64,000 nt of DNA from the NCBI RefSeq assembly GCF_009856445.1, contig NZ_WMFA01000010.1, positions 1 through 64,000 of the forward strand. Reading direction: 5' to 3'. The notes beneath the pieces were generated by a model. It saw only the letters and a list, made by a program, of their open reading frames with translations, was not told where the DNA came from and ran no database searches. This document shows, piece by piece, positions 16,516 through 25,495 of this stretch (position 1 is the stretch's first letter; each line of letters opens with the position of its first letter). Made by a program: the position numbers and the translations under genes. This DNA is from Halobacillus litoralis (GTDB taxonomy: Bacteria; Bacillota; Bacilli; Bacillales; Halobacillaceae).

Positions 16516-17283
16516 ATGAATCGCGAATTGTTGAACAAGTACCACAAGGAGCTCCGAGTAAATGCCCAAACGACTGGTTTTAGAAGAGAGGCAACGTCTC
16601 ATGTGGTGCGTCACATCTCTGAATATGATGACCGGGGGTTTATTCTTGCCTCTTTATTGACAGAACAGAATGCAAGGTCCGTCATTCAGGCAGAGAAGGA
16701 GTATTTCAAGCAAATAGGTCAGCCTTTTGAATGGAAGCTGTTCAGTTACGATTCTCCTTCTAATTTAAAGGAGCTATTATTGGCAGAGGGTTTTAAAGAG
16801 GATGAAGAAGAAGCTCTGCTTGTCTTGGATCTGACTATAGATAAGGATTTATTAGATAGGCAAATCCCTGCTGAGCTTAAAGAGATTACGGACGAAAACG
16901 GTGTGAAAGATATCGTCCGCTTGATGGATGAGATTTGGCAGGAGAAGCATGACTCCCTTGGTAAGAGGTTGTGGCAAGATAAGCAACAACACCCGGATGA
17001 TTTGTTTTTATATGGGATTTATGATGGAAATCAGCTAGTCTCCGGAGCATGGATGTACTTAGAGAAAGAATCCTCCTTTGCTTCTTTATGGGGTGGCGCC
17101 ACACAGCCAGCCTACCGTGGAAGAGGCTACTACAAAGATCTTGTAGCGGCCAGAGCGAAGAAAGCTTCCGAATACGACTATTCATTCCTCACTGTTGATG
17201 CGAGACCAATGAGCCGTCCCATATTAGAAAGACTCAACTTCCAGCTCCTTGCCTACACGTATGGAATGCTGTCTCCTAAATAA
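16516..17283 (+). CDS. GNAT-family N-acetyltransferase
   Basis: A 255-residue protein with a C-terminal GNAT domain (about 120-250). The acetyl-CoA-binding motif A is ATQPAYRGRGYYKDLVAARA (Q/R-x-x-G-x-G/A type), followed by YDYSFLTVDARPMSRPILERLNFQ. The N-terminal ~110 residues look like a second, degenerate GNAT-like half (SNLKELLLAEGF). The substrate cannot be told. ATG 16516 is used because AAGGGGGA ends at 16510; the ATG at 16510 overlaps the ribosome site. It is a single-gene unit with its own terminator; a TATAAT-like box lies near 16480. Confidence 0.8.
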   Translation: MNRELLNKYHKELRVNAQTTGFRREATSHVVRHISEYDDRGFILASLLTEQNARSVIQAEKEYFKQIGQPFEWKLFSYDSPSNLKELLLAEGFKEDEEEALLVLDLTIDKDLLDRQIPAELKEITDENGVKDIVRLMDEIWQEKHDSLGKRLWQDKQQHPDDLFLYGIYDGNQLVSGAWMYLEKESSFASLWGGATQPAYRGRGYYKDLVAARAKKASEYDYSFLTVDARPMSRPILERLNFQLLAYTYGMLSPK

Positions 17284-17310
17284 TGGTGTACCAGGTCATA
17301 CAGATAATGG

Positions 17311-17341
17311 AAAAACCACCTCTCCTGGTGGTTTTTTTTAA
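17311..17341 (+). terminator. Terminator of the acetyltransferase gene
   Basis: AAACCACC pairs with GGTGGTTT around TCTCCT, followed by TTTTTT. Confidence 0.9.
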
Positions 17342-17434
17342 TGGAAGTGTTTTAATGTAATAATCTGAAAATTTATTCAATATATATTGTATTTTTAGTT
17401 CTATAAGTTTAGAATAATTGCAAGAGGTGATGAA

Positions 17435-18484
17435 ATGGAAGTATTTTCTATGGGTTCGAGAAAAAGAGAGACGTATCAAGTGGAAGTGAAGCATTCCCTT
17501 CTGTGGGAAGCGGCACTAGGCATCGCTGCAATTACAAACGAACGATTGTTGGACACGTTGGACTATACAGAAAATCAGTGGCAGGCGATTAAGCAATCGT
17601 TGTCTGCGGACATGCTCGTTCATTTGGAAACGGTCCAGGAACAGAATACATGGAAAACGATCTTGCTTTTGCTTCATGAAAAGGACATGGATTCACTCCA
17701 GGAATTTAATGATTTTGTAAATGAATTAGGTGAAGAAGAGCTGCGTTACATGGCTATTCCTTATCTAGGAAAAAACCATCAAGAAGATCGAAGGCTTGCT
17801 TCGCAAGGGGACCGGGAGGCCGTGGCGCGGCTCCAGGAAGCATCCAGGGATCATGCCTTCTTTCCACGTTACATCTCTTACATAAGTCAGAGGGATTTGC
17901 ATCAATTAAAAAAGCATATCCAAGAGGTAATGTCAGGCTGGTATGAATCGGTTATCAAGCCGGATCAGGCGAAGTTCAAAGGTATACTGGAACGCGACGC
18001 TCTTTCCAAGAACAAACGACTGGAAAAGCTGGAAGCGGAGGATTTTGTAGAGTGGGCGACACATGGAATTCGGTACATCCCTGAGCCTAGCGTCTATAAG
18101 GTTATTCTGATTCCCCACTTTATTTATCGCCCGTGGAATGTGGAAGCCGATATAGAAGGGGCGAAAATCTTCTATTATCCTGTAGCCAATGAAAGTATCC
18201 ACCCCCATGACCCGAATGTTCCAGATCAGATGCTCGTTCAGAAGTTCAAGGCACTTGGAGATGAGAATCGCCTGCGTATGCTGAAAATTCTAATGGGTGG
18301 AGGGCGTACCCTGAAAGAGCTGACCGAGGAGATCGGGATGGGTAAAACGACCGTCTATCACCATTTGAAGTTGTTGAAATCTGCACGACTTATCGTCGCT
18401 TATGGTCCGCGTTATCATGTAAGCCCACGGGCATGGGAAATGTTGCCGAAGGAACTGGAGATCTTTTTAGGAGAGGAAAAATGA
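17435..18484 (+). CDS. ArsR-type winged-helix regulator with N-terminal DUF5937-like domain
   Basis: A 349-residue regulator. The C-terminal ~85 residues are an ArsR/HTH_20 winged helix (VQKFKALGDENRLRMLKILMGG, then MGKTTVYHHLKLLKSARLI). The first ~250 residues match the long all-alpha domain (DUF5937 type) found ahead of such HTH domains in Firmicutes; the ligand is unknown. No metal-binding cysteine motif is seen, so this is probably not a metal sensor. Its stop codon overlaps the start of an MFS transporter (ATGA), suggesting it controls that transporter. The start follows AGAGGTGAT. Confidence 0.8.
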   Translation: MEVFSMGSRKRETYQVEVKHSLLWEAALGIAAITNERLLDTLDYTENQWQAIKQSLSADMLVHLETVQEQNTWKTILLLLHEKDMDSLQEFNDFVNELGEEELRYMAIPYLGKNHQEDRRLASQGDREAVARLQEASRDHAFFPRYISYISQRDLHQLKKHIQEVMSGWYESVIKPDQAKFKGILERDALSKNKRLEKLEAEDFVEWATHGIRYIPEPSVYKVILIPHFIYRPWNVEADIEGAKIFYYPVANESIHPHDPNVPDQMLVQKFKALGDENRLRMLKILMGGGRTLKELTEEIGMGKTTVYHHLKLLKSARLIVAYGPRYHVSPRAWEMLPKELEIFLGEEK

Positions 18485-19722
18485 GCAATGCGGATGCATG
18501 GGAGGGCGAGGAGAAACCGGCATTCAAGTCCAATTATCAAGCCTTGCGTTTTATCGGAGGGAATCTAGTATCCTTCTTCGGGGATCAGATTTATTTGATA
18601 GCGTTCCCTTTGATGGTGCTGGCTCTCACAGGTTCACCGCTCAGTATGGGCATCGTTGCTGCTATCGAGCGTGTGCCTGTTTTGTTACAGCCGCTCGCAG
18701 GTGTACTGGCGGACCGATTGAATCGGAAGCGGATCCTGTTGTTTTGTGATTTTTTCCGTTTCCTTTTACTTGGAAGCATAGGGGTATTGTTCTTGTTTGA
18801 AATAATCACTATCTATGTTCTCTACGCAGCTGCCTTCGTTATTGGTGTGCTTGGCCAGCTATACCAAACCTCTCAGTTTGCATCGATTCCGAAACTCGTA
18901 AGGGAGCAGGATCTAGATCTTGTGAATGCCTGGAACACGGGGGTGTTTCATACGGCTGTCTTTCTGGCCCCGGGCCTTGGTGGTTGGATTGTGACCCTTT
19001 ATAATCCTGGAGTCGGGATGATCATCAATAGCTTTTCATTCTTTATCGGCTTCCTAGTCGTTTGGAGTTTGCGGGTGGAGAGTGAGCGGATGCAAGGGGA
19101 AAAGCGTTCGTTCATCCATGACGTGAGCGAGGGATTCCGTTTTGTGATCCATCAGAAACCTTTGCTCTATACAAACATCGCCATGTTCTTTTCGGTATTC
19201 GGAACCACACTTTTTTTGACGATGTTGATTGTTCATTTAAAAGCTGAGATCGGCTTTTCAGCGGTTTCGATCGGCTGGCTACTATCCATTGGCGGGTTAG
19301 GGGCTATCGGGGGAGCACTGATTTCTCCTGTTCTGAGGAGCAGGGTCACTTACCGTACTCTATTATTCGGGTGTGGCGCTGTCGGAGGCCTTTCCATCCT
19401 CCTGTTTAGTTTCTACCACACGTTTGTTGCTCTCGCCCTTTTAAATGCTGTCGGAACAATTTGTGCTTCCATCAGCAGCCCATGTATTGTAACGTTAAGA
19501 CAAAAGCTGACGCCGGAGTATTTACTCGCAAGGGTGCAGGCGACGAGCCGGTTCATGACGTGGGCGCTGATGCCCTTAGGTGCGTTGGTCGCTGGAATCA
19601 TCGGTGAATACATAAGTACATCTATGACCATCGCTGTTGGAGGGACCGTTTCTATCATCGCCTCTTTTATTTATTTACACCCTTCATTAAAAAACGTAGA
19701 TACAGAGGAGGGAGCCCTTTGA
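18481..19722 (+). CDS. Major facilitator superfamily transporter
   Basis: A 413-residue, 12-span transporter of the MFS_3 or macrolide-efflux-like group. It contains the loop 2-3 motif GVLADRLNRKRILLFCD, early IYLIAFPLMVLALTGSPLSMG and a second-half GFSAVSIGWLLSIGGLGAIGG. The substrate is unknown; proteins of this layout often export drugs. The start is set at ATG 18481, in a four-base ATGA overlap with the regulator, with AGGAGAGG just upstream; an earlier in-frame codon at 18433 lies inside that gene. The AraC-type gene downstream overlaps it the same way, so three genes form one operon. Confidence 0.88.
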   Translation: MSNADAWEGEEKPAFKSNYQALRFIGGNLVSFFGDQIYLIAFPLMVLALTGSPLSMGIVAAIERVPVLLQPLAGVLADRLNRKRILLFCDFFRFLLLGSIGVLFLFEIITIYVLYAAAFVIGVLGQLYQTSQFASIPKLVREQDLDLVNAWNTGVFHTAVFLAPGLGGWIVTLYNPGVGMIINSFSFFIGFLVVWSLRVESERMQGEKRSFIHDVSEGFRFVIHQKPLLYTNIAMFFSVFGTTLFLTMLIVHLKAEIGFSAVSIGWLLSIGGLGAIGGALISPVLRSRVTYRTLLFGCGAVGGLSILLFSFYHTFVALALLNAVGTICASISSPCIVTLRQKLTPEYLLARVQATSRFMTWALMPLGALVAGIIGEYISTSMTIAVGGTVSIIASFIYLHPSLKNVDTEEGAL

Positions 19723-20525
19723 TTTGGAATCATGATCAAGGATTAATATTAAAGCGGACGGACTTTCTTGGAGAGAGGGCTTGGCGGATGGATGATTGTT
19801 ATAAGCTGATCTTTTCTCCTTATGGGAAAGGTCTCTATCAGACGCCACAGGGTGATGTTTCGATAGAGAAGGAAGGTTTTCTACTTTTCAATCCGGGCCA
19901 TAAACATAAACAGCTCCAGGCGACGAAGGAGAAGTTCCTTGTAGAAATTCGTCCCGAATTGTTGATGGAAGCGGGTATGCAGCGCGCTGCCACACGTTCG
20001 CCAGTCGAATTCGCTACTCTAAGTTATAAGCATCCCCACTTAAATCAGTGGGCTCATTTCGTGAGGGACTTCTTTTTCTATCAAAAGGGAGAGGGAGTGG
20101 ATCTCTTTTTGGATCATAGTCTCATGCAGCTCGCTGTTCTATTGATGGAGTATGGTCCAGGCTCTCATCAGGCAGAATGGCCGGATGTTCACGGGGAGGA
20201 ACCTGTTCACAGGGCAATGAATGCGATGAAAGAAAGCTATAGAGAAGCTTGGTCTTTAGATGCCATGGCTGCCGTAGCCCGTATGAACAAGTATCAATTT
20301 TCCCACGCTTTTAAAAAAGAAACCGGCTTCGCTCCTTACTCATGGCTGCAGGTTTATCGACTTTTTCGAAGTCAGTCTTCTCTGATGGATACGGAGGATT
20401 CCATTTTATCCATTGCTTTCGATCATGGATTTTCCAGTATGACGACATACAATCATCTATTTAAAAGAATCTACCAGAAAACGCCCTCGCAATTTCGAGA
20501 GTTTTATAAAATGAATCGTCGTTAA
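19719..20525 (+). CDS. AraC-family transcriptional regulator
   Basis: A 268-residue protein with an N-terminal cupin-like ligand domain (about 1-150; GFLLFNPGHKHKQL) and a C-terminal AraC double helix-turn-helix (about 170-265; SLDAMAAVARMNKYQFSHAFKKETGFAPYSWL and SILSIAFDHGFSSMTTYNHLFKRIYQKTPSQFR). TTG start at 19719, overlapping the MFS stop, with GAGGAGGGA in front. Its last 69 bases overlap, on the opposite strand, the 3' end of a second MFS gene, so the two proteins share DNA. It probably controls one or both transporters (inferred). Confidence 0.88.
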   Translation: MIWNHDQGLILKRTDFLGERAWRMDDCYKLIFSPYGKGLYQTPQGDVSIEKEGFLLFNPGHKHKQLQATKEKFLVEIRPELLMEAGMQRAATRSPVEFATLSYKHPHLNQWAHFVRDFFFYQKGEGVDLFLDHSLMQLAVLLMEYGPGSHQAEWPDVHGEEPVHRAMNAMKESYREAWSLDAMAAVARMNKYQFSHAFKKETGFAPYSWLQVYRLFRSQSSLMDTEDSILSIAFDHGFSSMTTYNHLFKRIYQKTPSQFREFYKMNRR

Positions 20526-21692
20526 AATGAGACAGCCCGCGACAATCATCCCTCCGCTCGTAAACATCAGCCACCGGATGGGCATGTAGGCGGATAAGAC
20601 GCCGTAAAGCATCAAAGAGAGAGTATTGGAAGCATATAAAAGAACCGCATTCGTGCTGAACGCTCTTCCCATTTTTTCTTCCGGAACCTCAGACTGTATG
20701 AGGAAAACACGTGCAAGACTGGCCACCGGCATGCCCACTCCCACAATTATACAGCCAATGAAAAAGTGCCCCACTCCATAAAAGAACCCGTAATAAGCGA
20801 TGCCAACTCCCCATATCGCTGCCCCCGCTACATAATGGTGGAGGGAGAATCGTTTAATGAAAAAAGGAAGCACCATGTTCGTGAGAATAACCGTTGCCCC
20901 AAAAACACCCTGAATCCCGCTGTACCATTCTTCACTTTTTGTAGTCATTTCTTCCAGAGCTAACAGCAACCCCACCTGCCATACCCATGTATTGAGAAAA
21001 ACCGTATAAAATGTGAAGAAAAAAAGATTCCGAATCGTAGTTTGCCTAACCATCCATACGAAGAAATCTTTGATGGACAGACAGATGGATCGGATCGTCT
21101 GTGATTTCTTCACCGGTTCCTCCAGGGTAAGTTGAGTCAAGCAGTAGACGCTAATAATATACGTTAATGCATCCAAAGTGAAAAAGTGGAGGACCCCGAC
21201 CGTATTCAACAGAGTAATAGCGATGAGTGGAGTTAAAATCGTCACCCCGCGTGTAATCGTGTCATAAAGACTATTAGCGGCTGAGCGTTCGTCTTCTGTC
21301 GTCACCATTGGCAGAACAGCGCGGTGTGCAGGATTGAAAAAGCATCCAATCGTCTGTACTAAAAAACTGACGAGGATGAGCACTGGATAGGTAAGCAGAT
21401 GGACTCCATGTAAGAGGCTGATCGATAACATGAGAGGTACACGAAGCAAATCCAGCCGGATGAGCAGCTTTTTTCGAGGGAAAGAATCTGCCACCACTCC
21501 GCCGATCAAACCGAAGAGCAAATACGGCACCGTTTCTGCCAGCGCCACTCCAGTCGTATGGACATTGGAGCCTGTCATGTCATAAGCAAGGAAAAGAAAA
21601 GCCATCGCAGACAGCACATCCCCGAGTCTCGAAACACCACCTCCCAATAAATAAAATCGTATATTCTTCTGCTTCCATAAAGATCGATACAT
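20457..21692 (-). CDS. Major facilitator superfamily transporter (convergent copy)
   Basis: A 411-residue, 12-span MFS protein, again of the MFS_3-like type: FYLLGGGVSRLGDVLSAMAFLFLAYDMTG at the start and GGVVADSFPRKKLLIRLDLLR in loop 2-3. The substrate is unknown. ATG 21692 is preferred over the ATG at 21698 because GGAGGA at 21700-21705 is seven bases away. It converges with and overlaps the AraC-type gene by 69 bases, which is unusual and implies mutual constraint or transcriptional interference. A dispersed palindromic repeat begins just upstream of its start. Confidence 0.86.
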   Translation of the reverse strand: MYRSLWKQKNIRFYLLGGGVSRLGDVLSAMAFLFLAYDMTGSNVHTTGVALAETVPYLLFGLIGGVVADSFPRKKLLIRLDLLRVPLMLSISLLHGVHLLTYPVLILVSFLVQTIGCFFNPAHRAVLPMVTTEDERSAANSLYDTITRGVTILTPLIAITLLNTVGVLHFFTLDALTYIISVYCLTQLTLEEPVKKSQTIRSICLSIKDFFVWMVRQTTIRNLFFFTFYTVFLNTWVWQVGLLLALEEMTTKSEEWYSGIQGVFGATVILTNMVLPFFIKRFSLHHYVAGAAIWGVGIAYYGFFYGVGHFFIGCIIVGVGMPVASLARVFLIQSEVPEEKMGRAFSTNAVLLYASNTLSLMLYGVLSAYMPIRWLMFTSGGMIVAGCLILTTIHFIKLSKLRGRFLVDSFK

Positions 21693-21704
21693 CAACATTC
21701 CTCC

Positions 21705-21940
21705 TTCTCTACTAAAGCTCCCTTTTCTTGAAGATTCAGTTTCGAGATGTTCGTGCAGTGGTTGGGGATACGGGGGATGACTCGCTTTCCACGGAAGCTT
21801 GGTGAGCCTCCTCGGACTGCGTCCCGTGGGTTCTCACCAAGCACTTTTTTCCCGCAGGAGTCTCGCCATCCCCCTCCGCCCCTTTGCTATATCAGCGTCT
21901 CGAAACTGAGTCTTCCACAATCCTGCCATATACTTGAATC
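21705..21940 (+). repeat. Dispersed palindromic repeat, copy 3
   Basis: Both terminal arms are well kept: GATTCAGTTTCGAGATGTTC at the left and GTCTCGAAACTGAGTCTTCC at the right, with GGTGAGCCTCCTCGGACTGC inside. The flank after the right arm (CACAATCCTGCCATATACTT) is shared with copy 6, so the conserved element extends about 25 bases past the arm. Confidence 0.88.
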
Positions 21941-22044
21941 TTATCTCACTAGTTGATCAGGTTCTTCATTAATATTGGTGAGTTTGTTAGCAAGATTTGG
22001 TGGTATGTTTGATATACTGAATATTCAGAGATAGGGGGCGTGAA

Positions 22045-22488
22045 ATGGATTACGTGCAAAGAATGAGGAGATTGATAGGGACGCAGCCTCTGGTTATCGC
22101 AGGATCTACGGTACTTGTTAAGAATGAGCAGGGAGAGCTGCTATTTCAGTATCGAAAGGATACGAAAGAATGGGGGCTTCCTGGTGGAGCGATGGAACCA
22201 GGAGAGACTTTGGAGCAAACGGCTGTCCGGGAACTGGAGGAAGAAACGGGACTTATAGCTGAAGATGTGCAGCAGGTTACCACGTTTTCAGGGGAAGACT
22301 TTTTTTACAAGTACCCGAACGGGGATGAGGTCTATAATGTCATTGCTTGTTTTATAGCTTACGATATTCGTGGTGAACTGAAAGTAGATCATGAAGAAAC
22401 GTTGGATTTGAGATATTTCGATGGTGAATCTCTCCCTGAGAATATCGACAAGAGAGCACAGATCATTCTCGAAAGGATGAGTGAATGA
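22045..22488 (+). CDS. Nudix hydrolase
   Basis: A 147-residue protein with a complete Nudix box, G-x5-E-x7-R-E-x2-E-E-x-G, at about 51-74 (GGAMEPGETLEQTAVRELEE then ETG). It should cleave a nucleoside diphosphate linked to another group, such as an (d)NTP or a nucleotide sugar; the substrate is not predictable. The start follows AGGGGGCG. Its stop overlaps the next gene's start (ATGA), giving a tightly coupled trio with a nucleotidyltransferase and a P-loop kinase. Confidence 0.88.
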   Translation: MDYVQRMRRLIGTQPLVIAGSTVLVKNEQGELLFQYRKDTKEWGLPGGAMEPGETLEQTAVRELEEETGLIAEDVQQVTTFSGEDFFYKYPNGDEVYNVIACFIAYDIRGELKVDHEETLDLRYFDGESLPENIDKRAQIILERMSE

Positions 22489-23189
22489 AAGCATTTGAAG
22501 CAGCAAAAGATGTGATCGAAGAGCGGTATGCGAATAGTGATGCCGCTCTTCTTGCCGGAAGCGTCGTAAGGGGAGAGGCAACAAGCACATCGGATTTGGA
22601 CATTGTGATTTTTGATTCAAAGGTAACTTCTTCTTTTCGTGAGTCTTTTTATTTGGGCAAATGGCCGGTTGAGGCTTTTGTACATAACTGGTCTACTTAT
22701 CGTGGTTTTTTCGATAGTGATTGTGAAAGAGGACAACCTTCTATGCCACGAATGGTGACAGAGGGACAGGTGCTTAAGTGGGATGATCGTTTGGAAGGTG
22801 TCAGAGATGAAGCAGCGGACCTACTGAAGAAGGGGCCGGACCCATGGTCAGAAGAAACCCTCATGCATAAGCGTTATTTCCTTACGGATGCTTTGGACGA
22901 TTTTATTGGCTGCACAGACCGGGGTGAATCTCTTTTCATAGCAGCAAAATTATCAGAGCAGATAGGCGATTTTTATTTGCGTGCGAATGGACAGTGGAGC
23001 GGGTCATCGAAATGGATGGCTCGGTCACTGCGAAACTATGATCCTGCTTTTGCAGAACGGTTGATCGAGCGCTTTGACCGGTTTTACAAAAACGGGGAGA
23101 GGCAAGACGTCATTGAGCTGGTGGATGAGGTGCTGAATCCATACGGAGGTCGCTTGTTCGAAGGGTTTTTGATTGGAAAAAGGAGGTAG
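22485..23189 (+). CDS. Nucleotidyltransferase-fold protein
   Basis: A 234-residue protein with the polymerase-beta-type nucleotidyltransferase signature LAGSVVRGEATSTSDLDIVI (G-S-x9-D-x-D, about residues 24-41) in the first 100 residues and an alpha-helical C-terminal half. This layout is typical of small antibiotic nucleotidyltransferases and MNT-type enzymes, but no specific substrate can be named. The start overlaps the Nudix stop by four bases. The kinase gene begins four bases beyond the stop, with its ribosome site inside this gene's 3' end. Translational coupling of the trio is likely. Confidence 0.82.
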   Translation: MKAFEAAKDVIEERYANSDAALLAGSVVRGEATSTSDLDIVIFDSKVTSSFRESFYLGKWPVEAFVHNWSTYRGFFDSDCERGQPSMPRMVTEGQVLKWDDRLEGVRDEAADLLKKGPDPWSEETLMHKRYFLTDALDDFIGCTDRGESLFIAAKLSEQIGDFYLRANGQWSGSSKWMARSLRNYDPAFAERLIERFDRFYKNGERQDVIELVDEVLNPYGGRLFEGFLIGKRR

Positions 23190-23193
23190 GGAA

Positions 23194-23712
23194 GTGGAGA
23201 GAATCATGGTGCTTGGGGTTTCGGCAGGTGTGGGCAAATCCACTTTTGCGAAAAGACTAGGGAAGAAGCTTGATATCGACGTGTATCATCTCGATCGTTT
23301 TTATTGGGAAACGGGCTGGCAGGAGGCGACATTGGAGGACTTCTCGGCTAGGCAGAGAGAAGTCGTAGAAAAAGACCAGTGGATTATTGAAGGAAATTAT
23401 AGATCTACGTACGAAATACGCGCAGAAAGGGCAGACACGATCATCTACTTGGAACTGCCTCTAAGGATCTGTCTTTTTCGAGTTTTGAAACGCTGGTGGA
23501 TCCACCGTGGAAGCACTCGCCCGGACCTTGGTGAAGGGTGCAGCGAAAGAATGGAAGCAGACTTCTTGAAATTTATCGTGACGACCTATCGAAAACGGAA
23601 AAAGAACATGCAGGAGAGACTCCTGTCTTTTCAAGAGATCGGCCGTGAGAAGCGCGTCATTCAATTAAGATCGAAAGAGGATATACAGAAGTTTCTTGAT
23701 TACATTTCTTAG
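23194..23712 (+). CDS. P-loop kinase, adenylate-kinase-like (topology-modulation/FlaR type)
   Basis: A 172-residue P-loop protein: Walker A GVSAGVGKST (about 8-17), then YHLDRFYWETGW and the EGNY motif (IIEGNYRST), as in the small kinase group annotated as topology modulation or FlaR proteins. A LEL-PLRICLFRVLKRW segment follows. The substrate is unknown. GTG 23194 is chosen since AAGGAGGT at 23180-23187 is six bases upstream; a TTG at 23173 would precede the ribosome site. It is the third gene of the Nudix/nucleotidyltransferase/kinase set. Confidence 0.82.
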   Translation: MERIMVLGVSAGVGKSTFAKRLGKKLDIDVYHLDRFYWETGWQEATLEDFSARQREVVEKDQWIIEGNYRSTYEIRAERADTIIYLELPLRICLFRVLKRWWIHRGSTRPDLGEGCSERMEADFLKFIVTTYRKRKKNMQERLLSFQEIGREKRVIQLRSKEDIQKFLDYIS

Positions 23713-23740
23713 ACTTGCAGTTCTCTAATAGAATGAGGAT

Positions 23741-23780
23741 AAAAAAAGCGCTCCAATTCAAAATTGGAGCGCTTGGTATT
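23741..23780. terminator. Bidirectional terminator
   Basis: AAGCGCTCCAATT and AATTGGAGCGCTT are perfect inverses around CAA. It ends both the kinase trio and the convergent symporter gene. Confidence 0.88.
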
Positions 23781-23789
23781 TATATCATA

Positions 23790-25436
23790 TTATGAAACTT
23801 TTTTCTCCTGCTCTCTCTCCTCTGGCATAAGAAGAGGCATAGGCTGACATTTTTTCTTTGTTAATTCAGATACTACGAAAATCATGACGAACGCTGCAAT
23901 ACAGGCAAGTGTACGGAACGGGAACAGGACGATCCCGTCAGCATTGATCATTGGATACGGCAGGAATGCCGGTAGTCCCATCGCAGGTTCACCGCCACCT
24001 AAACGAAGGAATAAAGCAACAGAGAAGCCGGCGATCGATCCATAAAGGTTCGCATTTTTATAAAAGAGAGCCATCGTGAGCTGTGGGAATAGAATGGTGT
24101 ACACAAGATCGGATGCTAAATACCACAGCGTATAAACACTTTTGACATTTAATGCGATGATCATAGCTCCAACACCGACGATGATGATTGTGCGCTTGAT
24201 CACTTTTTTCAATTGCTCAGAGCTTGCGTTCGGTTTGATTAATGGACGATACACATTCCAGGATGCCATGGAAGAGGCTGAAAGAATGGAAGAGTCCATG
24301 GAAGACATGACTGCTGCCGCTAGCGCTCCGAGTCCGATTGCGGACACGAGTTCAGGTGTTAAATATCTAAGGATGTGCGGCAGAATGACTGCTGGGTTCT
24401 CAGGAGTTGGAAGTCCCATGCTTGCCCAGTCCATATTGACACCGACAATTCCAATTAGTACAGCAGGGATAGCTGCAATGATGCAGATGATTCCTGCGGT
24501 GATGGATAACCACATCGCTGTTTTTTCATTTTTGGCAGAAAGAACACGCTGGAAATATACTTGCCACGCAATACCACCAAAGATAAGAAGGAGGGCATAG
24601 TCGATCCAGTTCCAGAACCAGTTGCCCCAGGCAGGATCCTGCCATCCATTCAAAGGTGGAAATAGATTGGCGTAAGATCCGAATTCTACGGAATAGTTGC
24701 TCCATGCGTTTTCAAGGCCGCCGACATGACCTAAAGTAAAGGGCACGACTAATATAAGACCGATTAATAGAATAGCCATTTGGAAAACGTCCGTATAGGC
24801 GACTGCCCACATGCCTCCGGCTACGGTATAGGCGATGGCAATGACGCCTGAAAGGATGATGGATGTAGTAAAGTCAATGTTCAGAATGGTACCGAATGTT
24901 GTGCCGAGAGCCGTTAGAATCGCAGCACTCCAGAACATTTCCCCAAGAAGAGCAGGAATGTACAGGACACCGGCCATTTTTTTACCGAAACGTTGTTCCA
25001 ATGGATCGATGATGGTGAAGAATTCATAGCGACGCATTTTACGAGCATAGAAAATACCACCAATAATCAGGCTTAATGCGTATCCCCATGGAGCTTGAGC
25101 CCAAACGAGACCATCGCTGTAAGTGAATTCTGCTGTACCATTGACATAACCACCGCCGACCCAAGTAGCGGCCATAGTGAACATGGCGATCCCAAGGGGT
25201 AAGCTGCGGTTTGCGACCATCATGTCTGCTAGAGATCCGGATTTGTTTGTAGCGAAGACTGCACCGATGTAATAGACGAGGGCATAGAAAACAATCATGG
25301 CGATAAATCCGCCCCATTGAATGTTTTCATTAGTGAGGGCCATATAGAGGACGAAAACACCTAATAGTGTCCCGAGCATGATGGCGGCTTTGTTTTTAGC
25401 GAAAAAAGATGTATGTTGATTCGATTGCAATGACAT
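23790..25436 (-). CDS. Sodium:solute symporter, high-affinity choline transporter type
   Basis: About 548 residues and 13 spans of the SSS (SLC5) family. Several blocks match the animal high-affinity choline transporter (SLC5A7) from memory: ATWVGGGYVNGTAEFTY, GLVWAQAPWGYALSL, IPALLGEMFWSAAI, MSSMDSSILSASSM and LWYLASDLVYTILFPQL. Choline is therefore the likely substrate, taken up with sodium and used as a precursor of the osmoprotectant glycine betaine. The divergently placed upstream gene is a GbsR-type regulator in the same direction, which supports this. ATG 25436 is close to AAGGAG; a TTG at 25430 is an alternative start. Confidence 0.88.
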   Translation of the reverse strand: MSLQSNQHTSFFAKNKAAIMLGTLLGVFVLYMALTNENIQWGGFIAMIVFYALVYYIGAVFATNKSGSLADMMVANRSLPLGIAMFTMAATWVGGGYVNGTAEFTYSDGLVWAQAPWGYALSLIIGGIFYARKMRRYEFFTIIDPLEQRFGKKMAGVLYIPALLGEMFWSAAILTALGTTFGTILNIDFTTSIILSGVIAIAYTVAGGMWAVAYTDVFQMAILLIGLILVVPFTLGHVGGLENAWSNYSVEFGSYANLFPPLNGWQDPAWGNWFWNWIDYALLLIFGGIAWQVYFQRVLSAKNEKTAMWLSITAGIICIIAAIPAVLIGIVGVNMDWASMGLPTPENPAVILPHILRYLTPELVSAIGLGALAAAVMSSMDSSILSASSMASWNVYRPLIKPNASSEQLKKVIKRTIIIVGVGAMIIALNVKSVYTLWYLASDLVYTILFPQLTMALFYKNANLYGSIAGFSVALFLRLGGGEPAMGLPAFLPYPMINADGIVLFPFRTLACIAAFVMIFVVSELTKKKCQPMPLLMPEEREQEKKVS

Positions 25437-25495
25437 CACTCCTTTTATTATTATCTGAATATTCTGTAAATTACAAAGTCCATACGTCTCCCTAG

